Shown here in pieces: positions 32,863-42,039 of a DNA stretch of 43,380 nt. The first letter of the stretch is position 1, and each line of letters begins with the position of its first letter. Location: NCBI RefSeq assembly GCF_002567005.1, contig NZ_NUZU01000037.1, positions 320,062 through 363,441 on the forward strand. Direction: 5' to 3'. The notes under the pieces are model-generated. The model was given only the letters and a program-made list of their open reading frames with translations. It was not told the origin of the DNA and did not search any database. The position numbers and the translations under genes are program-made. The DNA comes from Bacillus sp. AFS073361 (lineage in GTDB: Bacteria > Bacillota > Bacilli > Bacillales > Cytobacillaceae).

Positions 32863-34473
32863 TTAGTCGAAATAAGCTTCAAACAAGGATTTGATCCGTA
32901 AGGCAAGTCTAATTTGCATCGTTGTTTCTGAATCCTTTAAGCTTTTTCCAAGGATCTCTTCACACTTTTCAATTCGATAGATGACCGTGTTACGATGAAC
33001 AAACAACCGTTTGGCCGTTTCGGAAATTTGGCAGTGTGCTTCTAAATAGACAGACAACGTATCTAGCAGTGTTTGTTCATCTTCCACTTTTGTGTTTGCC
33101 AATCGACTTAGGGCAAATGTATAGAAATTCTTTAACTCATCTCTGGGGACCATTCGCAATAATTCCATGACATCCTTGGTATGATAGGTTTGGATATAGG
33201 CCGTTTTCCTTGAAAGCTGCCCCTGTGATAAGGCGTCTACCGCATCTTTGTAAGCATTTTTTACATCAAGAAACGAATGACTTAAATTACTCACCCCGAA
33301 GGATATCGTATTCCGGAAGTAAGTAGATACTTTTTCCTGAAGGGAAAGCAAAGTAGATTCACAGTAACTGCTTGACGTTGAGATGGTTTCTTGAATTTCA
33401 AATAAAAGAATACAAGTTTCACCTTTTGTGAAAAAGTGGATGTAGGGAGTGATAACAGAGACTTCCCCTTCGATAAAATCATAAATATCATCTGCTTTTT
33501 CAAGGCGCTCAGTATAGGTAGGGTGATGTTCGTCCCTGTCGATTTGACCCACTGCACAAATATACTTCTGGTCATTGGGTAATGAAAACTCCGCTGCTCG
33601 ACCGATGATTTCCTCTTGAGAAGAAAACGTACCATCTGAAAAATGAAGAAAGAAATCATTTCGTATACTTTGTTCTTTCTGTCGTAGTGCATGTTCCTTC
33701 ATAAGTGCAAACGAGATTACATTGGTAGCTTGTTCGATCGTTAATGAAATCAGATGATTGGTTTTCTCAATCTCCCCTATAATCATAAGAAATCCTTGTT
33801 TCTTTTCACTCATGTGTACAGGGAATAAAGTACAGGTCTGTTTAGTGGCTCGGACTGACATGGAAATGGGTGAAGTCATCGAATAAGGAATCTTGAGACC
33901 ATCCAGAATGAAGGGAAAGTCTAGGTTGGTCATAGGTTGATAAATCGGCTTAACATATTGATCCAATAATATAACAGGACGCTCGATCACTTGAGATAAA
34001 TCTTGCAGTAAGAATTCAATCCCTTTTCCTTCCATAATGATCTTGGTAAATTGCTTGTGGATCTCTAATGCAAGCGTCAATTCAGCAGCCCGTTGATCAA
34101 GCATTGCCCGTAATGTATGATTGACAATTTCCCCAAGTGATAATTCTAATGGGAGTTCAATAATGGGGAAGGCCAGCTCGTTTGCCAGATTTATAGCTTC
34201 TAATGGTACTTTATCTAGAAAGCGTTTTGTCTTGATTCCTAGTCCAGCACACCCTTGATCGGCCATCGCTTGAACCAGCTCGGTTAGCTTAGAGGGCTGA
34301 TCTTTGAAATGATAAGCAGTTGTGATAAGAAATTCATTCTCATGTAAGAATGGAATAATATCGGGTGCATCCATCATATTGACCGATTTCACTTCACGAG
34401 TAGTTCCAGATTCTCCGGCGATAACCGTCATTCCTGATAAATATGGGATTATTAAGACTTCATGTACTTTCAT
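32863..34473 (-). CDS. pucR: PucR family transcriptional regulator
   Basis: A 536-residue regulator with the PucR N-terminal purine catabolism domain (about 1-125), a central GGDEF-like part (about 290-410) and a C-terminal PucR helix-turn-helix (about 470-535: ISETAKRLFVHRNTVIYR). In B. subtilis PucR activates purine degradation genes when allantoin, allantoate or related signals are present. It is divergent from pucF with 172 bp between. The ATG at 34473 follows AAGGAG; three codons upstream form part of that leader. I place it as the local regulator of pucF-pucG. Confidence 0.9.
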   Translation of the reverse strand: MKVHEVLIIPYLSGMTVIAGESGTTREVKSVNMMDAPDIIPFLHENEFLITTAYHFKDQPSKLTELVQAMADQGCAGLGIKTKRFLDKVPLEAINLANELAFPIIELPLELSLGEIVNHTLRAMLDQRAAELTLALEIHKQFTKIIMEGKGIEFLLQDLSQVIERPVILLDQYVKPIYQPMTNLDFPFILDGLKIPYSMTSPISMSVRATKQTCTLFPVHMSEKKQGFLMIIGEIEKTNHLISLTIEQATNVISFALMKEHALRQKEQSIRNDFFLHFSDGTFSSQEEIIGRAAEFSLPNDQKYICAVGQIDRDEHHPTYTERLEKADDIYDFIEGEVSVITPYIHFFTKGETCILLFEIQETISTSSSYCESTLLSLQEKVSTYFRNTISFGVSNLSHSFLDVKNAYKDAVDALSQGQLSRKTAYIQTYHTKDVMELLRMVPRDELKNFYTFALSRLANTKVEDEQTLLDTLSVYLEAHCQISETAKRLFVHRNTVIYRIEKCEEILGKSLKDSETTMQIRLALRIKSLFEAYFD

Positions 34474-34645
34474 GGAAAACACTCCTTATGAAAAAATCAA
34501 AACACTGAAAATATTTAATTTATTTTAGCATGGTTTAGTTAATTTGTATAAAAAAATACAATAATTTTTACGTTTCCTCTAATGATGTTCATTTTTAATG
34601 ATTGTAAACTAGGAATATAAGTATTTATGGTGTGGGGTGAAGTGA

Positions 34646-35887
34646 ATGGACATTCAAGTAGACAACTTGGAAAAAGGTCAGGTTGGAGCCATGATTGAAT
34701 GGCTTGCTTCGATTGGAGAAACAGAAAATGGGGGAGTAACAAGACTTTTGTATTCTCCATCCTGGCTAGAGGCGCAGCTGGCATTAAAAAATATAATGGA
34801 ACAATCGAAACTGCATACGTACTTTGACAGTGTCGGGAATTTATTTGGACGATTACCAGGGACTGATTTGCATGGGAAGACAATCTTAACCGGCTCTCAT
34901 GTTGATACGGTCATCGATGGCGGGAAATTCGATGGTGCTTATGGAATTCTTGCCAGTTTCATTGCGGTAATGAGGCTTTTGAATAAATATGGATATCCAA
35001 AGAAAACAATCGAAGTGGTTTCTTTATGTGAAGAAGAAGGGAGTCGTTTTCCCCTTACCTTTTGGGGATCAAGAAATATCTGTGGTACGTACACCCTTGA
35101 CCGGGTAAAAGAGGTGAAAGACTCCGCAGGAATTCCATTTTTAGAAGCGATGAAAAAGGCAGGATTTGATCCTGAAAAGTATTCATCTCCCGTTCGTGAT
35201 GATGTGGAACGGTTTGTTGAGGTTCATATTGAACAAGGGATGGTCCTTGAGAAAAATCAGAAACAAGTGGGAATCGTCACTCATATTGTTGGACAACGCC
35301 GTTATACCATTCAGATAAAGGGAGAAAGTAACCACGCAGGGACGACCCCGATGTCCTATCGGAAGGATGCGGTTACTACCGCTTCCCAGTTTATTTCTTT
35401 TTTAACGGAAAAAGCGAAAGCGATCGACCCGCAATTAGTGGCAACGGTGGGAAGATTACAGGTAAAACCGAATGTGCCGAATGTGGTCGCTGGTGAGGTA
35501 GAGTTTAGCCTGGATATTCGCCATCATCAGGAAGAGGTGATTGATCAATATTGCAATGAGATCTTCACGGAATTTAAACGATCTGCTGAAAGCTTACAAA
35601 TCGAAGTGACGATTTCCCAATGGATGGATGTACAGCCAGTTAAGATGGACGGAGAGATGTGTGAGTGGACTCGCGAAATCGCAGAGCGGAAGAACTACCG
35701 TTATCAAGACATGATCTCGGGTGCAGGTCATGATGCACAAGTATTCGGTACGAAATGCGCCACATCTTTACTATTTGTCCCCAGTCAAAAGGGAATCAGC
35801 CATTCACCAAAAGAATTTACGAGTTTGGAAGATTTAGAAACAGGAATTGATCTATTAACTGAAGTTTTATATAAACTAGCATATTAG
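34646..35887 (+). CDS. pucF: Allantoate deiminase/amidohydrolase
   Basis: A 413-residue M20-family amidohydrolase. Metal ligands are seen as GSHVDTV (His85, Asp87), KFDGAYG (Asp97), CEEEGSRF (Glu130, Glu131), and GHDAQ near the end; RRYTIQIKGESNHAGTTPM marks the dimerisation or lid domain. It turns allantoate into ureidoglycine plus CO2 and ammonia. The start follows GGGGTGAAG. pucG follows after 13 bp, so they form an operon. The usual pathway genes for uric acid to allantoate are not in the window. Confidence 0.92.
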   Translation: MDIQVDNLEKGQVGAMIEWLASIGETENGGVTRLLYSPSWLEAQLALKNIMEQSKLHTYFDSVGNLFGRLPGTDLHGKTILTGSHVDTVIDGGKFDGAYGILASFIAVMRLLNKYGYPKKTIEVVSLCEEEGSRFPLTFWGSRNICGTYTLDRVKEVKDSAGIPFLEAMKKAGFDPEKYSSPVRDDVERFVEVHIEQGMVLEKNQKQVGIVTHIVGQRRYTIQIKGESNHAGTTPMSYRKDAVTTASQFISFLTEKAKAIDPQLVATVGRLQVKPNVPNVVAGEVEFSLDIRHHQEEVIDQYCNEIFTEFKRSAESLQIEVTISQWMDVQPVKMDGEMCEWTREIAERKNYRYQDMISGAGHDAQVFGTKCATSLLFVPSQKGISHSPKEFTSLEDLETGIDLLTEVLYKLAY

Positions 35888-35900
35888 GGAGTGGATAGAG

Positions 35901-37157
35901 ATGGCTTTTTCTGAGTTGCACACACCAATGAGAACGATAATGACCCCAGGGCCCGTGGAAGTTGACCCTCGAGTATTGCGTGCGATGAGCACACCTATTT
36001 TAGGGCAATTCGATCCAGCTTTTACTGACATTATGAACCAAGTTATGGAAATGCTTCGCCAAGTTTTCCAAACGAAGAATCGCTGGGCTTTTCCCATCGA
36101 TGGCACGTCCCGTTCCGGAAATGAAGCAATCCTTTGCAGCATCATCGAACCAGGAGACCGGGTGCTTGTACCGATTTTTGGGAGATTCGGACATTTATTA
36201 GTGGAGATTTGTGAAAGATATGGTGCAGAAGTGTATACAATGGAATGTCCGTGGGGAGAAGTATTTGATCCGCAAACAGTCATTGATGAAATGGAGCGGG
36301 TTGCGCCGAAAATACTAGCGATTGTTCATGGCGAGACATCAACTGGTCGAATGCAGCCCCTGAAAGAGATTGGGCAAGCATGCCGTGAACAGGACGTGTT
36401 ACTCGTTGTGGATGCGGTCGCTTCCATCGGTGGTGTTGATGTCAAAACCGATGAATGGTGTATTGACGGTTTAATTGGCGGTACGCAAAAATGCTTATCC
36501 GTTCCATCTGGGATGGCACCAATTACCTTTAATGAACGAATTGAAACTATTCTTGCGGCCCGTAAAAAGGTCGAACGCGGGATCGCGACAGAGGAGGATT
36601 TTCGCTATTCGCGAAGCAGTTATCCGATAGCGAGCAACTATTTTGATTTAAGCATGCTCCAGGATTATTGGGGCCCAAGAAGACTCAACCATCATACTGA
36701 GGCCACTTCGATGATTTATGCTCTATACGAGGGGCTGCGTTTAGTGTTAGAAGAAGGGCTTGAGCAGCGATTTGAACGCCACAAGTATCACGAAACCGCT
36801 TTAGTCGCAGGGCTTGAGGCGATGGGATTGAACCTATTTGGCGATCCAGAACATAAACTGACATGCGTCACCTGTGTAGAAATTCCAAACGGGGTGGACG
36901 GTGAATCCGTTCGAAAAATGCTGCTTGATGCCTTTAGTATAGAAATAGCATCCTCCTTTGGACCACTCCACGGAAAAATCTGGAGAATTGGAACAATGGG
37001 GTATAGCTGCCGAAAGGAAAATGTATTGTCAGTTCTTGGTGGATTAGAAGCAGTGTTGATTCGTCACGGAGTAAATGTAAATCGTGGACAAGCATTACAA
37101 GCTGCACTTGATGTCTATGCTGTAGAGAATCATATTTTAGTGTTAAACCAAGCATAA
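35901..37157 (+). CDS. pucG: (S)-ureidoglycine-glyoxylate aminotransferase
   Basis: A 418-residue class V aminotransferase. TPGPVEVDPRVL is the N-terminal signature, DGTSRSGNEA binds PLP, and the Schiff-base lysine is in IGGTQKCLSVPSG. PucG transfers the amino group of ureidoglycine to glyoxylate, giving oxalurate and glycine. The start follows GGAG (14 bp after pucF stop). The gene completes ureide use; the glycine it makes links to the neighbouring glycine and serine genes. No strong terminator is seen at its end. Confidence 0.93.
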   Translation: MAFSELHTPMRTIMTPGPVEVDPRVLRAMSTPILGQFDPAFTDIMNQVMEMLRQVFQTKNRWAFPIDGTSRSGNEAILCSIIEPGDRVLVPIFGRFGHLLVEICERYGAEVYTMECPWGEVFDPQTVIDEMERVAPKILAIVHGETSTGRMQPLKEIGQACREQDVLLVVDAVASIGGVDVKTDEWCIDGLIGGTQKCLSVPSGMAPITFNERIETILAARKKVERGIATEEDFRYSRSSYPIASNYFDLSMLQDYWGPRRLNHHTEATSMIYALYEGLRLVLEEGLEQRFERHKYHETALVAGLEAMGLNLFGDPEHKLTCVTCVEIPNGVDGESVRKMLLDAFSIEIASSFGPLHGKIWRIGTMGYSCRKENVLSVLGGLEAVLIRHGVNVNRGQALQAALDVYAVENHILVLNQA

Positions 37158-37266
37158 TTGTAACTATAGTAATTATGGAAGACGCGTTCCGATAAATTCC
37201 GTTTAAAAAATATCAAGTGAATTTTAAAATTTAACGATAATATGTACTTGTAAAGGAGGGAAATGG

Positions 37267-38127
37267 ATGTTACAAGAATTCAATCATTTAATGGATTACA
37301 TTGAAACACATTTAACGGAAGAAATCTCTGGAAAAGATATATCGAAGATTGTAGGACTATCTGATTATCATTTTAAAAGAATGTTTTCGTATATGGCTGG
37401 AATGTCATTAAATGAGTATATCAAAAATAGGAGATTATCGGTTGCGAATGTTGAATTAATTAACGGAGCCAAAGTGACAGGTATTGCCTATAAATATGGC
37501 TATCAATCAATCGAAGGATTTTCAAGAGCCTTTCGTGAATGGAGTGGTTTTTTACCTTCAGAAGTAACTAAAAACAAAATTCAAAAGTCATTTCCCAAAT
37601 TTTCATTCTATATAGATATAAAAGGAGGAAAATCTATGGAGTTCAAAATTGAAAAGAAAGAGCCATTTAATATTGTAGGTGTATCCAAAAGAGTGCCCAT
37701 TCAATTTGAGGGTGAAAATAAAGCTATCATAGAACTGGCGCAGTCTATTACCGAACAACAAAGAAATGAAATGCATCAATTAGCTGATTTATATCCTCAT
37801 CAAGTCTTAAATGTGTCCTTTGATTTTGATGATAGCTACCTGGAGGAAAAAGGATATTTAACTCATATGATTGGTTTTGCAACAACAAAAGAGAATCCAT
37901 TCGATGATTTAGAGCAAATTACAATTGAAGAAAGTTTATGGGCAATTTTCCCTAATCAAGGACCATTTCCTGCTGTACTTCAAGAAACCACCGCCAAAAT
38001 TTATTCTGAATGGCTGCCTTCTTCAGATTATGAACTAGTAGAGTTACCTGGAATTTCTTTTACAAAGTACAAAGGTACATCGGATAATGTCTATAGTGAA
38101 ATTTGGGTGGCAGTAAAGAAAAAGTAA
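37267..38127 (+). CDS. AraC-type regulator with GyrI-like effector domain
   Basis: A 286-residue regulator. The AraC HTH pair is at the N-terminus (about 8-105: ISGKDISKIVGLSDYHFKRM and VTGIAYKYGYQSIEGFSRAF). A GyrI-like effector-binding domain fills 124-286. It starts at ATG behind AAAGGAGGG. Within the gene, AAAGGAGG (37621-37628) stands 7 nt before an in-frame ATG at 37636. That would give a separate 163-residue effector domain. GyrI domains bind hydrophobic ligands or gyrase inhibitors; the target genes are unknown. Confidence 0.88.
   Translation: MLQEFNHLMDYIETHLTEEISGKDISKIVGLSDYHFKRMFSYMAGMSLNEYIKNRRLSVANVELINGAKVTGIAYKYGYQSIEGFSRAFREWSGFLPSEVTKNKIQKSFPKFSFYIDIKGGKSMEFKIEKKEPFNIVGVSKRVPIQFEGENKAIIELAQSITEQQRNEMHQLADLYPHQVLNVSFDFDDSYLEEKGYLTHMIGFATTKENPFDDLEQITIEESLWAIFPNQGPFPAVLQETTAKIYSEWLPSSDYELVELPGISFTKYKGTSDNVYSEIWVAVKKK
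37621..37638 (+). promoter_or_regulatory. Internal ribosome binding site in the AraC-GyrI gene
   Basis: A complete AAAGGAGG and ATG spaced by 7 nt lie exactly at the border of the HTH and effector domains and keep the frame. Confidence 0.5.
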
Positions 38128-38225
38128 GCGATCATCTAGGATGATAATTTTTTAACAATCCTGACCTTCTTTGAATATAAATAAATGATTGCAATTTTTT
38201 ATTTATGGTCGAAGGAGGGGGAACT

Positions 38226-38693
38226 TTGAAAGTTGAGCACGAGTACACATTCGGATTGCCAAGGCACATTGTCTGGAAGTATATAAAGGATGAAAAAGTT
38301 CTAAGGAGCGCCATCCCAGGGTGTAAGTCTTTTATTGAAATTTCTAAGGGTGTATACCGAGCGGAATTGGAGTTCAAGATGGGTCCGATTCAAGATCTCT
38401 TTACTCTTGAGATTCGGCTTGAGGAGAAGAAGTCCGCTTCCTTGTATCGGCTGCATGTGAAAGGTACAGGTAATATCGGTGATATCGCGGGAAAAGCCGA
38501 TCTGTATATAAAAGACTTCAACCGGGAGGCTAGCTTGCACTGTCAAGCTGAGGCAGAAGTTACCGGGGCAATTGCCTTAGCAGGTCAGCGTTTTTTAGAG
38601 AGCGGCGCTAACAAGAATATGGAAACTTTTTTTCAAAAAGTTGAAAAAGAAATCAAAAGAACTCTTTATTATTTGAAACGAAAAAGCAGGTGA
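38226..38693 (+). CDS. CoxG-like SRPBCC protein
   Basis: A 155-residue START/SRPBCC fold protein of the CO dehydrogenase subunit G (CoxG) type: YTFGLPRHIVWKYIKDEKVL, ALPGC-like AIPGCKSF and the closing GAIALAGQRFLESGANKNM. CoxG helps anchor or mature molybdenum hydroxylases such as xanthine dehydrogenase. No such enzyme lies nearby, but the puc genes are adjacent, so a purine link is possible. The start is TTG at 38226, 8 nt after AGGAGG; an earlier ATG would overlap that site. A terminator follows. Confidence 0.8.
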   Translation: MKVEHEYTFGLPRHIVWKYIKDEKVLRSAIPGCKSFIEISKGVYRAELEFKMGPIQDLFTLEIRLEEKKSASLYRLHVKGTGNIGDIAGKADLYIKDFNREASLHCQAEAEVTGAIALAGQRFLESGANKNMETFFQKVEKEIKRTLYYLKRKSR

Positions 38694-38722
38694 CTGGGGT
38701 TGGACAGTCACTTGCCTTTTAT
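38686..38722 (+). terminator. Intrinsic terminator
   Basis: GCAGGTGACT pairs with AGTCACTTGC, followed by CTTTTATT. It ends the CoxG-like gene. Confidence 0.85.
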
Positions 38723-38770
38723 TATTTATAGTGATGTATGATTTGCACCTTTCAATGTGATAAATATCAG

Positions 38771-38803
38771 TTAGTTGACTAAATCAACTAATGCTTGTAT
38801 GAT
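38771..38803 (+). promoter_or_regulatory. Sigma-A promoter with overlapping operator
   Basis: TTGACT (38775-38780), 17 bp and TATGAT (38798-38803) form a good promoter. The palindrome TTAGTTGA-N5-TCAACTAA (38771-38791) covers the -35. This is the size and style of a MarR-type operator. The only downstream frame is the 24-codon ORF. Confidence 0.7.
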
Positions 38804-38845
38804 ATTTTTATTGTTAAATATTCTCAATATTAAGGTGGTAGATGG

Positions 38846-38920
38846 ATGGAAAAACATCAATATGTAGAAAAAATTCGTAAATTTAATCGCTATTTAAGAG
38901 TAACTATTGAAAGGACCTAA
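38846..38920 (+). CDS. 24-codon ORF, possible regulator remnant
   Basis: An ATG behind AAGGTGG opens MEKHQYVEKIRKFNRYLRV and stops after TIERT. The sequence looks like the N-terminal helix of a MarR-type regulator, cut short. A terminator (38924-38955) follows directly. It may be a deletion remnant that kept its promoter, operator and terminator, or a genuine small peptide. Confidence 0.4.
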   Translation: MEKHQYVEKIRKFNRYLRVTIERT

Positions 38921-38923
38921 AAG

Positions 38924-38955
38924 AACCTGAGCCTTTTTTCTGTCTCAGGTTTTCT
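38924..38955 (+). terminator. Intrinsic terminator
   Basis: AACCTGAG pairs with CTCAGGTT around a T-rich loop, followed by TTCTC. It lies directly after the 24-codon ORF. Confidence 0.75.
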
Positions 38956-39025
38956 CGGATTAAGAAATGGATCTTATTAATTTTGCATAGCTCCTGCTCA
39001 TGGGAAGTTATTGAACGGTATGAAT

Positions 39026-40441
39026 TTAAGAAATAATTTCAAAAATAGTACCTTGGTTAAAGTCGGTCACTTTCATAGAGCCATAAACCCCTAGATAAAG
39101 TCTGGTTTGATTCAGATTCGTTCCCAAACCAACAAAATAAGCGGATTGAGACCCAAAATTATAATCGGTTTCGATCACGCTATAATCATTTAGTTTACCA
39201 TCCGTTCTGACCCTCGTATAAGCTAAAACACCTCTAACCGCCGATTGAGATTCTTTTTTCCGGGCAAGATCGGTAAACACAACGCTTCCTGTTAATTCAG
39301 GGATGCCATTCCCCATAAAGGCTTGCACCCCTGTAAGTGCCGTTCCTCCAAACTTATCGGGCCTTTGATCTTTATGATAATAACTAGTTAGCGGCTGAAT
39401 ACGCTTCACTGAAGTGGTTACGGCTTCATTGAAATAAGCGATGGTTTTCTCATCCAAAGCCGGATTTCCGGAGCAATCTCTTTTAATAGAAGTAGGAAAA
39501 GCACCTTCCCAGCCTCGCCAGCCAAAATTAATAAATCCTTCTTGGTCAAGTTCAGTTTTCATTAAAGAAGATTGAACAAGCTGAGTAACAGGTATTGGTT
39601 TATAGGGAACGAATGAAAAAATCGACTCTACTAAATCTTGTCCGACATTTCCCACATACTTGATATATTGATTATTTAACCTTTGAAATGAAATCCCTGG
39701 TATATTGCGAACTCCTTTGGCCAATAACGTTAGCGTTTCATAAATAGATGGGGGAAGTTCATGAAAACGTGTGACAACTGGTGGGTTAGTGATAAATGTA
39801 TTCTTATCTACGTCAATTTCAATAATTTTACCAGCTATTTCCATATCATCCTGACTTAAATTAAAGGGATCATAGCCTGAACCACCATCTCCAGTGGTTA
39901 ATATAAGTTTCCCTGTTTCAGGGGAAAAGTTTAAGCTATTGAACCCATTATGATTTAAAAATGGTCTTCTTATGTTGAGTAATGTCCGTCGTTTTTGAGG
40001 TTGACCATTCGATGGTAGAATCCATTCCTCCACCGTATCAATATGATCATACTGGTTTTCTCTATTTATCCATCTTAAGTTTAAAGTTTTGGGATCACAA
40101 GGGTCAGGGGTAAAATCTCCCGAAAGGGCACCGGGACCTTGTGAACCGGCTGCTGAATAATGAAGATAAAAAAGTCCGTTATGATAAAATTCAGGATGAA
40201 ACTCCAGCCCCAATAATCCACGTTCATCATATCCGCCGCCAGAACTGCCTAGTTTTATGATCCGTGGGCGAATGTCTAAAAAAGTCCTTATCACTCCATT
40301 TCCTATGTAAAAGATTTCTCCAACCTGGGTTGCAATGAATAATCGTTCAATAGAGTCACCTGGAAGGACAGTTGTTTTCAAAACTGTGGGTAAATTTAAC
40401 TTACTAACAATGGGTAGTAAACGAACCTTGACTTTTTTCAA
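39026..40441 (-). CDS. PQQ-dependent sugar dehydrogenase-like beta-propeller
   Basis: A 471-residue protein of the glucose/sorbosone dehydrogenase fold (PF07995). Signatures are GGYDERGLLGLEFHPEF, NHNGFNSLNFSPETGKL, TTGDGGSGYDP and FGWRGWEGAFP. Propeller members oxidise sugars with PQQ, but there is no signal peptide and no PQQ synthesis genes here, so the true role may differ. It starts at ATG behind AAGGGG. It stands alone on the minus strand. Confidence 0.85.
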   Translation of the reverse strand: MKKVKVRLLPIVSKLNLPTVLKTTVLPGDSIERLFIATQVGEIFYIGNGVIRTFLDIRPRIIKLGSSGGGYDERGLLGLEFHPEFYHNGLFYLHYSAAGSQGPGALSGDFTPDPCDPKTLNLRWINRENQYDHIDTVEEWILPSNGQPQKRRTLLNIRRPFLNHNGFNSLNFSPETGKLILTTGDGGSGYDPFNLSQDDMEIAGKIIEIDVDKNTFITNPPVVTRFHELPPSIYETLTLLAKGVRNIPGISFQRLNNQYIKYVGNVGQDLVESIFSFVPYKPIPVTQLVQSSLMKTELDQEGFINFGWRGWEGAFPTSIKRDCSGNPALDEKTIAYFNEAVTTSVKRIQPLTSYYHKDQRPDKFGGTALTGVQAFMGNGIPELTGSVVFTDLARKKESQSAVRGVLAYTRVRTDGKLNDYSVIETDYNFGSQSAYFVGLGTNLNQTRLYLGVYGSMKVTDFNQGTIFEIIS

Positions 40442-40766
40442 TCAACTTTACACCCCTTCGTAATGTTTTCTTTTATAAGAATATGATTAGAACTGTTCTA
40501 TTAGTCTCAAATAAGTGCCAGGGAATCTAACAAAGCATCACACATACATTGTCATATTTCTGGAATAAGATAGGATTCTATGGAGGACGAAATGCCGTTC
40601 AAGAAATAAAAGATGCAGTGAATTTTTAATTTTGTAGGATCTTAGTGGATCGTCACAAAGTCACGCCCATATATAGTATAGACGGGCTCCAATTTCCTCT
40701 CAGAGTGTATTATAAAGTGTAAGGTAATTCTTACTCTTTATACATTTTCGAAAGGAAGTGAAAAAA
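40442..40766. other. Intergenic region between divergent genes
   Basis: This 325-bp gap separates the propeller gene and the YjcZ-like gene. A frame open at about 40540-40629 (GFYGGRNAVQEIKDAVNF at its end) is protein-like but has no start and may be a fragment. Promoter elements are not clear. Near 40668 CATATATAG partly resembles a sporulation -10. I see nothing else. Confidence 0.35.
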
Positions 40767-40973
40767 ATGAACAATGCCTTTCCGATTACTAATGCCTTAC
40801 CGATTACTAATGCGCTACCGATTACTAATGCCCTACCCCAACCTACATTACCTTACTCCTATGGAGCTCCTGTTTATGCAGGTTGTTTTCCTGCACGTAG
40901 ATGCGATGATTTTATTCTCATTGTAGTGTTGTTTATTTTATTAATCATTGTTGGTGCAGTTTGTTTCTGTTAA
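40767..40973 (+). CDS. YjcZ-like small sporulation membrane peptide with PITNAL repeats
   Basis: The 68-residue peptide ends in the hydrophobic helix DDFILIVVLFILLIIVGAV, a hallmark of YjcZ-type small spore-associated proteins, and a terminal CFC. The front holds three exact or near-exact PITNAL repeats (18-bp DNA units, 40785-40838), then PQPTLPYSYGAP. The ATG at 40767 follows GAAAGGAAG; a GTG three codons earlier overlaps it. A sporulation role is inferred. The repeat block is longer than in usual members. Confidence 0.75.
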   Translation: MNNAFPITNALPITNALPITNALPQPTLPYSYGAPVYAGCFPARRCDDFILIVVLFILLIIVGAVCFC

Positions 40974-40991
40974 AAGATGTATATAAATATT

Positions 40992-41026
40992 AATGCTCAG
41001 AGTTTATACACCCTGAGCATTTATTT
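40992..41026 (+). terminator. Intrinsic terminator
   Basis: AATGCTCAG pairs with CTGAGCATT, followed by TATTTATG. It ends the YjcZ-like gene. Confidence 0.8.
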
Positions 41027-41119
41027 ATGATGATTATTGTGTTAATAGACTCGTTAATCATTATGTGATGAATATAATGATGATGACTTAAAATTCATAT
41101 TTTATGAACCCTGATGTTT

Positions 41120-42019
41120 CTAAGCAGTTCTTTTGTTCTTGATCACCATCTGCTTGAAATCCACTTCCATAAGAATAATAGAAATCATAATAAGCATTCC
41201 TCCAACAACTAACTGAACAGTAAATGATTCAAATCCAAACACTACTGAAAAAATACTTCCAAAAACCCCTTCAAGCATCATAATTAATCCAGCAGATGTT
41301 GCGGAAGTATGCTTTTGAGCTATAACCTGAACAGTTTGACCAACAAACGAACATATAATTCCCATATATAACAATGGCACTAATGCAACAGACCAATTGA
41401 TATGAGTAAGCTGGTTATCCTCAACGAACAAGAAAAAAATCAATCCTCCTATGGCTTGTACAGCCGCAAGCATAAAAGCTACAATGCTGACATCAGTTGC
41501 TCTTGCCCCGTAGCCAAGATAAACAATAGATGCTGCATAAAAAAACGCACAAATAAAAGAATACACGTCACCGATATTTATGTTTAGTTCTTTATTTAAT
41601 ATTCCAGTTAATATGGTCATTCCAATTAAACATAAGGCGATGGAAAGAAAGCTTTTTCCTGGGAGTTTCTTTTGATAAATAGCCCAGGCAAAGAAAGGTA
41701 TAATTACTACATATATTGCCGAAATAAAGGCGTTATTGGATGGAGTCGTATACTGAACACCGATAGTCTGTGTTATAAATCCGCCAAAATTAAGCAATCC
41801 GGCAATTAGCCCAATTTTAAAGTCCGTAATGGTCATTTTAAATATCTTTTTATAAAAAAACATAAGGATCAAAGCAACAAAGAGAAAGCCTCTGAAAAAA
41901 TTTATGAGTCCTGCAGACGCATTTGCATCTAGCGCTATTTTCGTTACAACAAACCCTGAACCCCAAAATGCAGAGGCTATCAATAGTAGCACGTTTGCCA
42001 TTGATTTAGTCATTTTCAT
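41120..42019 (-). CDS. EamA/DMT family transporter
   Basis: A 299-residue ten-helix permease with two EamA repeats. LLLIASAFWGSGFVVTKIAL (about 10-29) and NAFISAIYVVIIPFFAW are typical. It is not a close copy of the EamA protein at 27782-28678. The start follows AAAAGGAG. A strong hairpin with a T run (42040-42077) lies between any upstream promoter and the gene, so expression either begins after it or depends on antitermination. The substrate is unknown. Confidence 0.9.
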   Translation of the reverse strand: MKMTKSMANVLLLIASAFWGSGFVVTKIALDANASAGLINFFRGFLFVALILMFFYKKIFKMTITDFKIGLIAGLLNFGGFITQTIGVQYTTPSNNAFISAIYVVIIPFFAWAIYQKKLPGKSFLSIALCLIGMTILTGILNKELNINIGDVYSFICAFFYAASIVYLGYGARATDVSIVAFMLAAVQAIGGLIFFLFVEDNQLTHINWSVALVPLLYMGIICSFVGQTVQVIAQKHTSATSAGLIMMLEGVFGSIFSVVFGFESFTVQLVVGGMLIMISIILMEVDFKQMVIKNKRTA

Positions 42020-42039
42020 ATGTAAATTCTCCTTTTCTA

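Noticed and set aside
34500..34645. Possible PucR box between pucR and pucF.
   Set aside because: The best candidate (near 34530, ATGGTTTAGTTAA region) differs from the B. subtilis consensus at about three positions, so I cannot support it.
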